Counted from the stretch's first letter, positions 14,434 to 23,012 are shown. The stretch: 33,623 nucleotides of DNA from an uncultured Oscillospiraceae bacterium (GCA_900539855.1 UQDO01000024.1:1-33623), one strand, 5' to 3'. The notes: generated by a model not told the origin, from the sequence alone. Translations and numbers: made by a program.

Positions 14434-15639
14434 TTATTTTACAGCGGACACAGGATCCTTTTTTCCAAATCTTGCACCGATCAGCGGAACAAGCATCCCT
14501 AAGACCATTAAAGCGCACCACAAAAGCTTAAGACCGTTCCAGCCTATATAACTTACAAGCACCGAGAAAACTGCACTTGCCGCAGATGCGGCAGCGTAGG
14601 CTGCTGCGTCTATCACACCGTTGGCGCTGGAGGACTTGCCGCTCCTTCCAAGGCTCGGTATGTAAACGCTCCATATAACTCCGGCGGCACTTCCTGCCGA
14701 TACCTTTGCGAGCAGCAGCAATACTATGTTTGCGATAGGATCGGTCACAAACCGCATTCCTAAAAACATTACCGATGCTACGGCAAATAAAAATGCCGCG
14801 ATCATAGGGCCGTTGCGGCTTATTTTTTCATAGATGAAAAGCGCGATAAACGGTGAAAACAATGTGGAAAACGATACTATCGTATAAACCGCAGACGCAG
14901 CACCTGCGGAAAGACCGAGGTGCTCGGTCGTGTATGTAGGCACCCAGAATGTGACCGAAGAGCCTGCTATTTCGGCGATTGCATTGAGCAGCATGTAGGT
15001 CATAAAGTTTTCCAGCTTGAAAACCTCAAATATGCTGCCTATGCCATTTGACTTTTGGGGTACGAATTTTATCAGTCCCTGTTTGCAGAGAAGCGATATG
15101 GAAACTGCCGACGCTGCCGCCATGACCGCCGTAAAGGTACCGGTTATTAAAAATACGACCTTCCATCTGAAAAACATTGAAAAAATGCTTGCTACGAGCG
15201 GTCCGGCAAAGCCGGCTATGCAAAAGATGGAACATATTATACGGGCATATTTTTGCTCCGTGTTTTCGGAAATGACCTTCATCATAGGCCCTCTGAGCAT
15301 TGAAAGCGCAAAGCCTATAAGGGTAAAGCAGATAAAATGAATCGGACGGCTTGCCACAGCCGGGACGGCCAATGTGCTGATACTCGTGATAAGCAGTCCT
15401 ATGGATATCATCATTTTGGGATGGATACGCTCGCCTAAAAATCCGTTTACAAGCTGACCTATCGCATAAAAAATAAAACAGACCGACGAGAGCATGCCGG
15501 TGTATTCTTTTGTGAAAAATTCATCTTTCAGCATATCGGGTGTTGATACGCTGAGTATATTTCTTGTAACATAGCTGGCGAGATATGTGATTATGCATAT
15601 GCTTCCGATGCGCCATGCGGTCGACAGTTCTTTTTTCAT
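14434..15639 (-). CDS. Major facilitator superfamily transporter
   Basis: 401 residues with about twelve hydrophobic helices. Start ATG 15639 (MKKELSTAWRIG) is preferred to the one 12 bases earlier because GGTGATT then serves as ribosome site. The first helix SICIITYLASYVTRNILSVSTP and the loop GERIHPKMM after helix 2 resemble organophosphate:phosphate antiporters of the GlpT/UhpT group, so a phosphorylated sugar or glycerol-phosphate-like solute is a fair guess. The upstream DeoR-family gene, whose effectors are sugar phosphates, supports this. A TATAAT-like box lies in the gap between the two genes, but a matching -35 is not clear. Confidence 0.88.
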   Translation of the reverse strand: MKKELSTAWRIGSICIITYLASYVTRNILSVSTPDMLKDEFFTKEYTGMLSSVCFIFYAIGQLVNGFLGERIHPKMMISIGLLITSISTLAVPAVASRPIHFICFTLIGFALSMLRGPMMKVISENTEQKYARIICSIFCIAGFAGPLVASIFSMFFRWKVVFLITGTFTAVMAAASAVSISLLCKQGLIKFVPQKSNGIGSIFEVFKLENFMTYMLLNAIAEIAGSSVTFWVPTYTTEHLGLSAGAASAVYTIVSFSTLFSPFIALFIYEKISRNGPMIAAFLFAVASVMFLGMRFVTDPIANIVLLLLAKVSAGSAAGVIWSVYIPSLGRSGKSSSANGVIDAAAYAAASAASAVFSVLVSYIGWNGLKLLWCALMVLGMLVPLIGARFGKKDPVSAVK

Positions 15640-15760
15640 AATAATCACCATTTCTTTTCAAGACACAAAATACGATAAAAATCATCAAAACGGTGATTAT
15701 TATATCGCATATGTTTCGGCTTCCTTTGGCAGCAAAGGCGAGAAACAGACGTCTTAATAA

Positions 15761-15784
15761 TTTTCAGCGTGATTTTTCACGCTG
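15761..15784 (-). terminator. Hairpin after the DeoR regulator gene
   Basis: cagcgtga (15765-15772) and tcacgctg (15777-15784) form an 8-bp perfect stem with a 4-base loop. On the minus strand it is followed by AAAATTATT rather than a clean T run, so it may be a weak terminator or attenuator between the regulator and the transporter gene. Confidence 0.45.
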
Positions 15785-15789
15785 TCACT

Positions 15790-16554
15790 TTATTCCCTGA
15801 CAATACGGTAACCGTTTTCACCGTACAGCTTTATAAGTTCATCCGACATATCGCTGTCGGTGATATATGTGTATGACGTGTCGAGCGGCAGAGTGGTGTA
15901 GAGTGCGCTTTTTTCGAATTTGTCGCTGTCTGCAAGTATAAATACCGAATCTGCGCGCGAAACAATGGTTCTTTGAAGCGGAACTGTCTGCTCGTCTGTA
16001 TTGCATAGTCCGCTTTTGAGCGAAAGGGCGGACGGTGTGATGAATACCTTGCCGAGGTGAAGGCATTTGAATGAGTTTTCAGCCAAATATCCGCAAAACG
16101 AATTTTCACCCTTTAAAAATCTGCCGCCGATCAGTATTACCTCAAAGCCGTCCTTTTGGATCACAACATTGAAAATGTCGAGCGAATGTGTTATGACCGT
16201 AAGATTGTTGAAGCAGGACACCAGCATTTTTGCCAGTTCGAGACCGGTGCTACCTTCATCTATGGTCACGACATCGTTTTCATTTATAAAGCGGCATGTA
16301 GCTTTTGACAAAGACTTCTTCTTGTCAAGGTTCAATTCCAGACGGTCGGAAAGAGGCGAGTTCATCACCGCGCCGCCGATACTTACGGCGCCGCCGTGCA
16401 CACGGACCAGCTTGTGTTCACGTTCCAGCGTCAGCAGGTCGCGCCTGACTGTTTCGACCGAAACATTGAGATCACTGCTTATCTGAGCCGTGGTCACGGC
16501 ACCGCTCCTTTTAAGCATTTCACATATCAAATTCATACGTTCATTTGCAAACAT
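15790..16554 (-). CDS. DeoR-family transcriptional regulator
   Basis: 254 residues. The N-terminal DeoR helix-turn-helix is clear (ERMNLICEMLKRSGAVTTAQISSDLNVSVETVRRDLLTLE, split by family as helix 1 to wing), ending in HKLVRVHGGAV. The C-terminal DeoRC domain (about 75-235) has IDEGSTGLELA and VILIGGRF, the sugar-phosphate isomerase-like effector pocket. Such regulators repress sugar catabolic or uptake genes until a phosphosugar binds. Its closest partner is the MFS gene downstream. It is expressed from a strong minus-strand promoter at 16579-16607, divergent from the suf promoter. Confidence 0.92.
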   Translation of the reverse strand: MFANERMNLICEMLKRSGAVTTAQISSDLNVSVETVRRDLLTLEREHKLVRVHGGAVSIGGAVMNSPLSDRLELNLDKKKSLSKATCRFINENDVVTIDEGSTGLELAKMLVSCFNNLTVITHSLDIFNVVIQKDGFEVILIGGRFLKGENSFCGYLAENSFKCLHLGKVFITPSALSLKSGLCNTDEQTVPLQRTIVSRADSVFILADSDKFEKSALYTTLPLDTSYTYITDSDMSDELIKLYGENGYRIVRE

Positions 16555-16578
16555 TTCAAATCAACTCCACATAAATGC

Positions 16579-16607
16579 ATTATAATCCACACAAACGGTC
16601 TTGTCAA
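16579..16607 (-). promoter_or_regulatory. Promoter of the DeoR regulator gene
   Basis: On the minus strand: perfect TTGACA (plus strand 16602-16607) and perfect TATAAT (16579-16584), spacer 17 bases. It lies 25-50 bases before the gene's start. Confidence 0.88.
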
Positions 16608-16631
16608 CACATATTTGACTTAATTTTGCTA

Positions 16632-16654
16632 ATTCCTATTGACATTATGGGAAT
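16632..16654 (+). promoter_or_regulatory. Operator 1 of rrf2-suf, over the -35 box
   Basis: attCC (16632-16636) and GGaat (16650-16654) flank 13 bases that include TTGACA (16639-16644). The CC-N13-GG spacing and the CCTATTGACA sequence match the cysK promoter region. It is in position for autoregulation by the Rrf2 protein encoded next. Confidence 0.6.
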
Positions 16655-16667
16655 AAGGAAATATAAT
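16639..16667 (+). promoter_or_regulatory. Promoter of the rrf2-sufCBDSU operon
   Basis: Perfect -35 TTGACA (16639-16644) and perfect -10 TATAAT (16662-16667), spacer 17 bases. Both boxes are flanked by palindromic operator-like sequences. Confidence 0.9.
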
Positions 16668-16689
16668 TACCTGTGAAATAGGTAGGAAT
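16667..16689 (+). promoter_or_regulatory. Operator 2 of rrf2-suf, after the -10 box
   Basis: ttaCC (16667-16671) and GGaat (16685-16689) again enclose exactly 13 bases; an inner inverted repeat tacct/aggta (16668-16672 with 16680-16684) overlaps it. Its position relative to the -10 matches that of the cysK operator. Confidence 0.6.
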
Positions 16690-16719
16690 TAAAATGTTGC
16701 CGAGAAGGAGGAATAACCA

Positions 16720-17187
16720 ATGATGATATCTTCAAAGGGCAGGTATGCGCTGCGTGTCATGCTTGACCTTGCCGAAAGGGACAACGGCTCATACTTAAGG
16801 CTAAAGGATATTGCTGAGCGGCTCGGTATTCCGAGGAAATATCTTGAAAGTATCATGACCGAGCTTTCAAAAAACGACCTTGTTGAAAGCGCTATAGGAA
16901 AGACCGGCGGTTACAGACTGAAAAGGGCTCCTGCCGAATATACTGCCGGCGATATTTTAAGAGCGGCTGAGGGACAGCTTGTGCCGGTGTCCTGTTTATC
17001 AAGGGATAGTAAAAAGTGCGACGGTTCTGACTCCTGCTATACACTGCCGTTCTGGATAGGGCTTGAAAAGCACATCAATTCATACATTGATAACTACACA
17101 TTGAAGGATCTCCTTGACCACGCCAAAACGATCAGGGAGACATGCTGCAACAGAGAAAAAAAGGGGAATGAAAATGAAGAACAATAA
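16720..17187 (+). CDS. Rrf2-family regulator of the suf operon (IscR/CymR-like)
   Basis: 155 residues. The Rrf2 winged helix-turn-helix is typical: MISSKGRYALRVMLDLAERD, LRLKDIAERLGIPRKYLESIM and GKTGGYRLKRAPAEYT. Three cysteines at 92, 100 and 106 (spacing x7, x5) sit where IscR proteins bind a [2Fe-2S] cluster, so it probably senses cluster status; CymR-type proteins lack this set. AAGGAGG is 8 bases before ATG 16720. As first gene of the operon, with two palindromes at its own promoter, it should autoregulate; the similar cysK operator suggests a second target. The last 14 bases overlap sufC. E. coli IscR is the reference for the ligand positions. Confidence 0.93.
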   Translation: MMISSKGRYALRVMLDLAERDNGSYLRLKDIAERLGIPRKYLESIMTELSKNDLVESAIGKTGGYRLKRAPAEYTAGDILRAAEGQLVPVSCLSRDSKKCDGSDSCYTLPFWIGLEKHINSYIDNYTLKDLLDHAKTIRETCCNREKKGNENEEQ

Positions 17188-17923
17188 TATTCTTGAGGTA
17201 AAGGATCTGCATGTAAATGTAGGTGAAAAGGAAATACTGCACGGAGTTGATCTTACAGTCGGCAAGGATGAGACCCATGTTTTGATGGGACCGAACGGTA
17301 CCGGTAAATCAACGCTCGGATATGCCGTGACCGGCAATCCGCAGTATGAGGTAACATTCGGCAGGATATACTTTGACGGTGAGGATATCACGGAACTGCC
17401 TGTAAACGAAAGGGCTAAGAAGGGTATATTCCTGTCGTTCCAGAATCCGCTTGAGGTGCCGGGAGTTACGCTCAGCGCATTTATAAGGAACGCTCTTGAA
17501 CAGAGAACCGGCAGCAGAATAAAGTTGTGGGATTTCAAGAAAAGGCTGACCGAAACGATGAAGCTGCTCAAGATGGACGAGTCGTATGCCGAAAGAGACT
17601 TAAACGTAGGCTTTTCCGGCGGCGAAAAGAAAAAGGCGGAGATATTGCAGATGCTGATGCTCGAGCCTAAGCTTGCCATACTTGACGAGACCGATTCGGG
17701 ACTTGATGTCGATGCCGTCCGCACCGTGTCTGAGGGCGTGCGTCTTTACCGCGAAAAGGTACACGGTTCATTGCTGATAATCACACACAGCACCCGTATA
17801 CTTGAGGCGCTGACCGTTGGCGCGGCGCATATTATGGAAAACGGTGTAATTGTCAAAAACGGCGGAGCCGAGCTTGTGTGGGAGGTCAACAGCAACGGCT
17901 TCGGCGGTATAAAGGCTGACTAA
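17174..17923 (+). CDS. sufC: Fe-S cluster assembly ATPase SufC
   Basis: 249 residues from ATG 17174, with AAGGGG 7 bases upstream; this is 60 bases inside the longest open frame, and agrees with the family N-terminus (ILEVKDLHVNVGEKEILHG). ABC ATPase with Walker A GPNGTGKST (39-47), signature FSGGEKKKAE, Walker B LAILDETDSGLD and the switch His in IITHS. SufC powers the SufBCD scaffold that builds Fe-S clusters in the cytoplasm. The start lies within the end of rrf2, giving translational coupling. Confidence 0.96.
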   Translation: MKNNNILEVKDLHVNVGEKEILHGVDLTVGKDETHVLMGPNGTGKSTLGYAVTGNPQYEVTFGRIYFDGEDITELPVNERAKKGIFLSFQNPLEVPGVTLSAFIRNALEQRTGSRIKLWDFKKRLTETMKLLKMDESYAERDLNVGFSGGEKKKAEILQMLMLEPKLAILDETDSGLDVDAVRTVSEGVRLYREKVHGSLLIITHSTRILEALTVGAAHIMENGVIVKNGGAELVWEVNSNGFGGIKAD

Positions 17924-17938
17924 AGGGCGGTGACATTT

Positions 17939-19345
17939 GTGAGAGAAAAAAGTATGGTAGATGATATCGACCGCAGCGTATATGATATCCGCGATGAGGA
18001 GCGTGACGCTTACAGGATCGAGTCGGGGCTGACTTCGGCTATTGTGGACAAGCTGTCCAGAGAAAAGAACGATCCGGAGTGGATGCGGCTGTTCAGGCTG
18101 CGCTCACTTGAAATATACAATGAATTGCAGGTGCCTGACTGGGGACCGTCCATAGAAGGACTGGATATCGACAATATAGCGACCTATGTCAGACCAAACA
18201 CCAAGATGCAGAACGACTGGAAAAACGTTCCCGAGGACATAAAGGAGACCTTTGACAGGCTCGGAATACCCAAGGCGGAGCGAAAGTCGCTTGCCGGTGT
18301 CGGCGCTCAGTATGACTCTGAGCTTGTGTATCACAATGTCAAGGCTGAGGTCGCCGAGCAGGGCGTCGTTTATACCGATATGGAGAGCGCTCTGACCGGA
18401 GAATACGCCGAGATGGTAAGAAAGCATTTCATGAAGCTGGTCACGCCGCGTGACCACAAATTTGCCGCGCTGCACGGGGCGGTCTGGTCGGGCGGCTCGT
18501 TTGTGTATGTGCCTAAAGGTGTTCAGGTATCTATTCCGCTGCAGTCATATTTCAGGCTGAATGCGAAGGGTGCCGGTCAGTTTGAGCACACTTTGATAAT
18601 CGTTGACGAGGGTGCAAGCCTGCATTTTATCGAGGGCTGCTCCGCACCTAAATATAATGTCGCCAATCTGCACGCCGGATGTGTCGAGCTTTATATAAAG
18701 AAGAACGCAAAGCTTAGGTATTCCACCATTGAAAACTGGTCGAAGAATATGTATAACCTCAATACAAAGCGCGCCCTGGTCGAGGAAAACGGCGTTATCG
18801 AATGGGTCTCGGGGTCGTTCGGTTCGCATGTAGGATGTCTTTATCCCATGAGCGTTTTAAAGGGCGATAATTCAAAGACCGAGTTTACCGGCGTTACCTT
18901 TGCCGGCAGCGGACAAAATCTTGATACCGGCGCCAAGGTCGTGCATATAGGACGCAATACAAGCTCATATATGAACACGAGATCCATCAGCAAAAGCGGC
19001 GGAATAAGCACCTTCCGCAGCAGCGTCGTGGTCGAAAAAAGCGCCGAGGGCGCAAAATCGTCGGTGTCATGTCAGTCGCTCATGCTTGATTCCGAGTCGC
19101 GTTCCGACACAGTGCCTGCAATGGATATAAGGACCAAAAAGGCAGCCGTCGGACACGAGGCAAAGATAGGCAGCATAAGCAATGACGCCGTGTTTTACCT
19201 TATGAGCCGCGGAATGAGCGAGGAGGATGCGAGGGCGCTTATAGTAAGCGGCTTTGCCGATAATGTCTCTAAGGAGCTGCCGCTCGAATACGCTGTTGAA
19301 ATGAACAATCTTATACGCCTTGAAATGAAGGGCAGCATAGGCTGA
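17939..19345 (+). CDS. sufB: Fe-S cluster scaffold protein SufB
   Basis: 468 residues starting at GTG 17939, which places GGGCGG at a normal distance and gives the family-like N-terminus VREKSMVDDIDRSVYDIRDE; a GTG nine bases earlier and an ATG at 17954 are alternatives. SufB is the scaffold on which the cluster forms with SufC and SufD. Family segments include YVRPNTKMQNDWKNVPEDIK, PRDHKFAALHGAVWSGGSFVY (split across residues 165-190) and the C-terminal MSRGMSEEDARALIVSGF. The beta-helix core carries conserved Cys residues, including EGCSAPKYN. Sits between sufC and sufD with gaps of 15 and 20 bases. Confidence 0.96.
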   Translation: MREKSMVDDIDRSVYDIRDEERDAYRIESGLTSAIVDKLSREKNDPEWMRLFRLRSLEIYNELQVPDWGPSIEGLDIDNIATYVRPNTKMQNDWKNVPEDIKETFDRLGIPKAERKSLAGVGAQYDSELVYHNVKAEVAEQGVVYTDMESALTGEYAEMVRKHFMKLVTPRDHKFAALHGAVWSGGSFVYVPKGVQVSIPLQSYFRLNAKGAGQFEHTLIIVDEGASLHFIEGCSAPKYNVANLHAGCVELYIKKNAKLRYSTIENWSKNMYNLNTKRALVEENGVIEWVSGSFGSHVGCLYPMSVLKGDNSKTEFTGVTFAGSGQNLDTGAKVVHIGRNTSSYMNTRSISKSGGISTFRSSVVVEKSAEGAKSSVSCQSLMLDSESRSDTVPAMDIRTKKAAVGHEAKIGSISNDAVFYLMSRGMSEEDARALIVSGFADNVSKELPLEYAVEMNNLIRLEMKGSIG

Positions 19346-19365
19346 CAAAGGAGAGTGGCGCATTT

Positions 19366-20289
19366 ATGAATGATACTGAGTTTATGAAGGTAAACGTTTT
19401 GCCGACAAGGACATGGAACAGGCTTTCGGTCAATGAAAGCTATGTAAAGTGGGACAGCTCACTTGAAAGCGATCTCGGCAATGAGATGATTGATATAAAG
19501 GAAAACGGACAAATCGTTAAATTTTCTGTCGCCGGTAAAGGTCAGTTTTCCAAAAAAAATATCAGTATTTCGGTTGGTGCCGGTATTACCGGTACCGTAT
19601 ATGAAATATTTGAGCCGACAGCAAGTCTTTCGGCTGCTACCGATATTTTTATGGGCGACGGCGCTTCTCTAAAGCTTGTGCAGATATATAAGTCGGAAAA
19701 GGATGCCGCCGTTATCGAAAGGGTCACTGCGAAATGTCCCGAAGGATCACGCCTTGAAACGGTGAAATTGGTGCTTGGCAGGGGAGATACCTATACCGAC
19801 ACTAATGTTACCCTTGAGGGCTGCAAAAGCTCATACAAGGCGGATATAGGCTATTTTGCAGCAGGCACACAGCGGCTTGACTTTAATGTTGCCGTAGATC
19901 ATTTCGGCAAAGACACCGAAAGTGAGATAAATGCCGCAGGTGCATTAAAGGACGCCGCAAGCAAGGTATTCAGAGGTACCATTGATTTCAAAACGGGCTC
20001 GGCAGGATCGGTCGGCAACGAGCATGAAACGGTTCTTATGCTTGGAGACAATGTTATAAACAAGACCGTTCCGCTGATACTTTGTGCAGAGGAAAATGTT
20101 GTCGGCAATCACGGTGCGACCATAGGCGAGCTTGACGACGATACGCTGTTCTATTTTGAGAGCAGGGGGATCGACCGCGAGACAGCCGAGAACATACTTG
20201 CCAAAGCGTCGGTCGAGCGTGTGGCGCGCAGCCTTGACGACAATGAGCTGTCTGAAAGTATCATGGGCGAGCTTAACAGTCTGTTTTAG
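19366..20289 (+). CDS. sufD: Fe-S cluster assembly protein SufD
   Basis: 307 residues, shorter than many SufD proteins (about 400), as is common in Clostridia. It shares the SufB-type beta-helix and C-terminal helices: GCKSSYKADIGYFAAG, FRGTIDFKTGSAGSVGNEHETVLML, ENVVGNHGATIGELDDDTLFYFESRGIDRE. The conserved His in GNHGA is the SufD histidine thought to help hold the nascent cluster. A good GGAGAG lies before ATG 19366, and the gene runs straight into sufS. Confidence 0.94.
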   Translation: MNDTEFMKVNVLPTRTWNRLSVNESYVKWDSSLESDLGNEMIDIKENGQIVKFSVAGKGQFSKKNISISVGAGITGTVYEIFEPTASLSAATDIFMGDGASLKLVQIYKSEKDAAVIERVTAKCPEGSRLETVKLVLGRGDTYTDTNVTLEGCKSSYKADIGYFAAGTQRLDFNVAVDHFGKDTESEINAAGALKDAASKVFRGTIDFKTGSAGSVGNEHETVLMLGDNVINKTVPLILCAEENVVGNHGATIGELDDDTLFYFESRGIDRETAENILAKASVERVARSLDDNELSESIMGELNSLF

Positions 20290-20304
20290 GATATGGGGTC
20301 AGAT

Positions 20305-21519
20305 ATGGTGATGGATTACAAAAAGGATTTTCCGATCTTTAAAAACACTTGTGTTGCGTATCTCGATAATGCAGCTACGGCACAGCGGCCGCGGTGTGTG
20401 ATAGATGCGGTCGACAGCTTTTATGAGAAAAGCAATGCAAATCCCTTGAGGGGACTTTATCCCTTAAGCGTTGAGGCGACCGAAATATATGAAAACGCGA
20501 GAAGAACTGTAGCAGGGTTTATAGGTGCCGGCGATCCGGATGAGATAATATTTACAAGAAACACAACCGAAAGTATTAATCTTATCGCGTACAGCTACGG
20601 ACTGAAGTATGTAAAACCGGGCGACGAGATCGCGGTCTCAATAATGGAGCACCACAGCGATCTTTTGCCATGGCAGATGGCGGCAAGGGCGACCGGCGCG
20701 ACCTTGAAATTCATCGAGTGCGAGCCTGACGGCAGTCTTGATCTTGAAAAGGTCGAAAGCACAGTGACCGATAAAACGAAGATAGTCGCTATGACCGAGG
20801 TGTCCAATGTTTTGGGCAGGAGATACCCTATCGAGGAAGTAAGCAGGATCGCGCACCGCCACAATGCGGTGATGGTGGTTGACGGCGCGCAGAGCACGCC
20901 GCACATGCCTGTTGATGTGAAAAAGCTCGGCGCTGATTTCTTTGCCTTTTCAGGGCACAAGATATACGGACCTATGGGCATAGGCATACTGTACGGCAGA
21001 CGCGAGCTGCTCGACGCTATGCCGCCGTTTTTATCGGGCGGAGAAATGATAGAGTCGGTAAGCCGTGAGTCGGCTGTGTATGCCGAGGTGCCGCACAAAT
21101 TTGAAGCCGGTACGGTAAATGCGGCAGGTGCCGCAGGACTTGCGGCGGCACTGCGGTATGTCCAAAATATTGGCTTTGAAAATATCATGCAGGCAGAGCA
21201 TCGTCTCACCGCCAAGGCTTTTGACATGATGAAGGATATAAAAGGCGTCAATATTATAGGTGCTGCGGACGCAGCAAACCACAACGGTATAATCACATTC
21301 ACGGTTGACGGCGTGCATCCGCACGATATATCCGAGGTTTTGGCTTCTGACGGTGTTTGCGTCAGAGCAGGTCACCACTGCGCGCAGCCGCTTTTGCGTC
21401 ACTTAGGACTCATGTCCACCGCAAGGGCAAGCTTTGCGTTTTACAATACCGACAGCGATGTAGAAAGGTTCATTGACAGTCTTTCTGTATTAAGGGAGCG
21501 TATGGGATATGGAAAATAG
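20305..21519 (+). CDS. sufS: Cysteine desulfurase SufS
   Basis: 404 residues from ATG 20305 (MVMDYKKDFPIF); GGGG at 20295-20298 is the likely ribosome site. An earlier in-frame ATG at 20293 has little upstream and would put that site inside the gene. PLP enzyme that takes sulfur from cysteine as an enzyme persulfide. The PLP lysine lies in FAFSGHKIYGP (Lys219 from this start), His in IMEHHSDLLPW stacks on PLP, and the persulfide cysteine is in RAGHHCAQP (about residue 359), with the short type II loop of SufS. The stop overlaps sufU by 11 bases, fitting a SufS-SufU transfer pair. Confidence 0.95.
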   Translation: MVMDYKKDFPIFKNTCVAYLDNAATAQRPRCVIDAVDSFYEKSNANPLRGLYPLSVEATEIYENARRTVAGFIGAGDPDEIIFTRNTTESINLIAYSYGLKYVKPGDEIAVSIMEHHSDLLPWQMAARATGATLKFIECEPDGSLDLEKVESTVTDKTKIVAMTEVSNVLGRRYPIEEVSRIAHRHNAVMVVDGAQSTPHMPVDVKKLGADFFAFSGHKIYGPMGIGILYGRRELLDAMPPFLSGGEMIESVSRESAVYAEVPHKFEAGTVNAAGAAGLAAALRYVQNIGFENIMQAEHRLTAKAFDMMKDIKGVNIIGAADAANHNGIITFTVDGVHPHDISEVLASDGVCVRAGHHCAQPLLRHLGLMSTARASFAFYNTDSDVERFIDSLSVLRERMGYGK

Positions 21520-21943
21520 AAGCTTTTATAACGAGATACTTACCGAGCACAACATCCATCCGGAATATAAGCATGATTTGGAAAATGCCGACATAACGCT
21601 TGAAGGAGTAAATCCAAGCTGCGGCGACGATATCATCCTGAAACTCAAAACCGACGGCGACATCATTACCGACGGTGCATTTGTGGGCGACGGATGCGCT
21701 ATATCACAGGCATCATGTGATATAATGCTCGGAATGATAATAGGCAAAAAGCGTGACGAGGCGTTAAGGCTCGGCGATATATTCATGCGTATGATAAGGG
21801 GAGAGGCAAGCGACGATGAGATAGAGAGCCTTGAGGAGGCTTCGGCGCTCAAGGATATATCCCACATGCCGGCGCGTGTAAAGTGTGCCATGCTCGGTTG
21901 GAGAACCCTTGGCGAAGCGTTGGGCAAAGACCGGAAGGATTAA
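21509..21943 (+). CDS. sufU: Zinc-dependent sulfurtransferase SufU
   Basis: 144 residues. The zinc ligands of SufU are all present: Cys38 and Asp40 in NPSCGDD, Cys63 in GDGCAISQASC, and Cys126 in ARVKCAMLGW. The extra region between about residues 80 and 120 (GEASDDEIESLEEAS) is the SufU insertion absent from IscU, so this is SufU and not a scaffold. It accepts persulfide sulfur from SufS and passes it to SufBCD. Last gene of the operon; a strong hairpin follows. Confidence 0.95.
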   Translation: MENRSFYNEILTEHNIHPEYKHDLENADITLEGVNPSCGDDIILKLKTDGDIITDGAFVGDGCAISQASCDIMLGMIIGKKRDEALRLGDIFMRMIRGEASDDEIESLEEASALKDISHMPARVKCAMLGWRTLGEALGKDRKD

Positions 21944-21956
21944 ATTTAATAAAAAT

Positions 21957-21999
21957 AAAACGGCTGTGCAAATGACAAGATCATTTACACAGCCGTTTT
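21957..21999. terminator. Bidirectional terminator between suf operon and abrB-like gene
   Basis: A 19-base arm (21957-21975) pairs with 21981-21999 with a single mismatch, ending in A and T runs on either side. Serves sufU on the plus strand and the convergent gene at 22036 on the minus strand. Confidence 0.9.
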
Positions 22000-22035
22000 C
22001 ATAATCCGTGCTTATTAAGCATAAGATTGCTTAGA

Positions 22036-22308
22036 TTACTCATCCAGAAGTCTTGCGTTTTCTTTTACGATAGCAAGCTTATCTATGCAGGATTTGCAGA
22101 TATTTCTCTGCTTGTAGGTGAGTATTCCGTCGAGTCCGCCACAGAAAATGCAGGTGGGCTCATACTTCTTGAGTATTATTGAATCATCATCAACATACAC
22201 CTCAAGTGCGCCGCCCGACTCTTTAATCCCGAATTTCTCTCTGAGTTCTGACGGCAATACCAGCCTACCGACACTGTCGACATTTCTCACAATACCTGTT
22301 GCCTTCAT
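22036..22308 (-). CDS. AbrB/SpoVT-type regulator with C-terminal zinc-ribbon-like motif
   Basis: 90 residues from ATG 22308 (MKATGIVRNVDSVGRLVLPS), which has a perfect GGAGGTG 6 bases upstream; the open frame begins five codons earlier. Residues 1-47 are a SpoVT-AbrB swapped-hairpin DNA-binding domain (GRLVLPSELREKFGI, LEVYVDDDSIILKKY). The tail has CxxC-x14-CxxC (CIFCGG ... CKSC), a likely zinc site. Relatives are transition-state and sporulation regulators. It is divergent from spmAB, so it may control those genes or itself. Promoter at 22340-22368. Confidence 0.9.
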   Translation of the reverse strand: MKATGIVRNVDSVGRLVLPSELREKFGIKESGGALEVYVDDDSIILKKYEPTCIFCGGLDGILTYKQRNICKSCIDKLAIVKENARLLDE

Positions 22309-22339
22309 AAAAAGCACCTCCAAGTTCGCATTTTTCTAC

Positions 22340-22368
22340 ATTATACAATGTTATTTTCATTAAGTCAA
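22340..22368 (-). promoter_or_regulatory. Promoter of the abrB-like gene
   Basis: On the minus strand: TTGACT (plus strand 22363-22368) and perfect TATAAT (22340-22345), spacer 17 bases. Only about 60 bases separate it from the spmA start, so the two transcription units may affect each other. Confidence 0.85.
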
Positions 22369-22427
22369 CAATATTTTGCAAATGTCACAAATTGTTAAAA
22401 AACAGAGCAGATTTGAGGCGAAAAAAT

Positions 22428-23012
22428 ATGATAAATGCAATGTGGATTGGCATGATCGTGGCATCTACCGCCTGCTTGCTGCTTACCGGGAGAGCAGGAG
22501 AGTATACGGAAATAGTTTTTTCGGGTGTTGACAGCGCCGTCAGGCTTTGTATTACCATGTTCGGACTTATGACGTTCTGGGGCGGATTTATGGAGATCGC
22601 CAATCAAAGCGGCGTTACTAAAATGTTTTCAAAGGTTATGTCACCGGTTGTATCAAGACTTTTTCCCGACGTACAAAAAGGCTCCGACGCACAAAAATCA
22701 ATTTCCATGAATATAACCGCCAATATGCTGGGGCTGGGGAACGCGGCGACACCTATAGGCTTAAATGCGATGAGGCAGCTTTATATACTCGGCGGAAACA
22801 GACCGGCAGCCACCGACAGTATGGTGACCTTTGTAGTTCTTAATACCGCATCCGTTCAGTTAGTCCCGGTGACTGTAGCCGCTCTGAGGGCAAAATACGG
22901 CTCGGTTTCGCCAATGCAGGTGCTGCCTGCGGTGCTTGCGACATCGGCTGCAGCGCTTATAGTGGGACTGACAGCGGAACGCTTATTCAGAAGAAAGGTG
23001 CCAAAACCATGA
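22428..23012 (+). CDS. spmA: Spore maturation protein A (SpmA), nucleoside-recognition domain
   Basis: 194 residues from ATG 22428 (MINAMWIGMIVAST), behind GAGGCG. A membrane protein with a Gate (nucleoside-recognition) domain; GLGNAATPIGLNAMRQL (near 107-123) is the hallmark, preceded by GLMTFWGGFMEIANQSG. In Bacillus and Clostridium, SpmA and SpmB are needed for spore core dehydration and heat resistance. The stop overlaps spmB by 4 bases. The open frame's earlier TTG start lacks a ribosome site. Confidence 0.93.
   Translation: MINAMWIGMIVASTACLLLTGRAGEYTEIVFSGVDSAVRLCITMFGLMTFWGGFMEIANQSGVTKMFSKVMSPVVSRLFPDVQKGSDAQKSISMNITANMLGLGNAATPIGLNAMRQLYILGGNRPAATDSMVTFVVLNTASVQLVPVTVAALRAKYGSVSPMQVLPAVLATSAAALIVGLTAERLFRRKVPKP

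Noticed and set aside
16694..16723. Nine-codon frame (MLPRRRNNQ) before the rrf2 gene as a second leader peptide
   Set aside because: It has no ribosome site of its own and simply reads through the Shine-Dalgarno of rrf2; no Cys codons.
17080..17724. 214-codon open frame on the minus strand
   Set aside because: Antisense to sufC; Ser/Phe-rich without any domain.
20595..21302. 235-codon open frame on the minus strand
   Set aside because: Antisense to sufS, which has all catalytic motifs.
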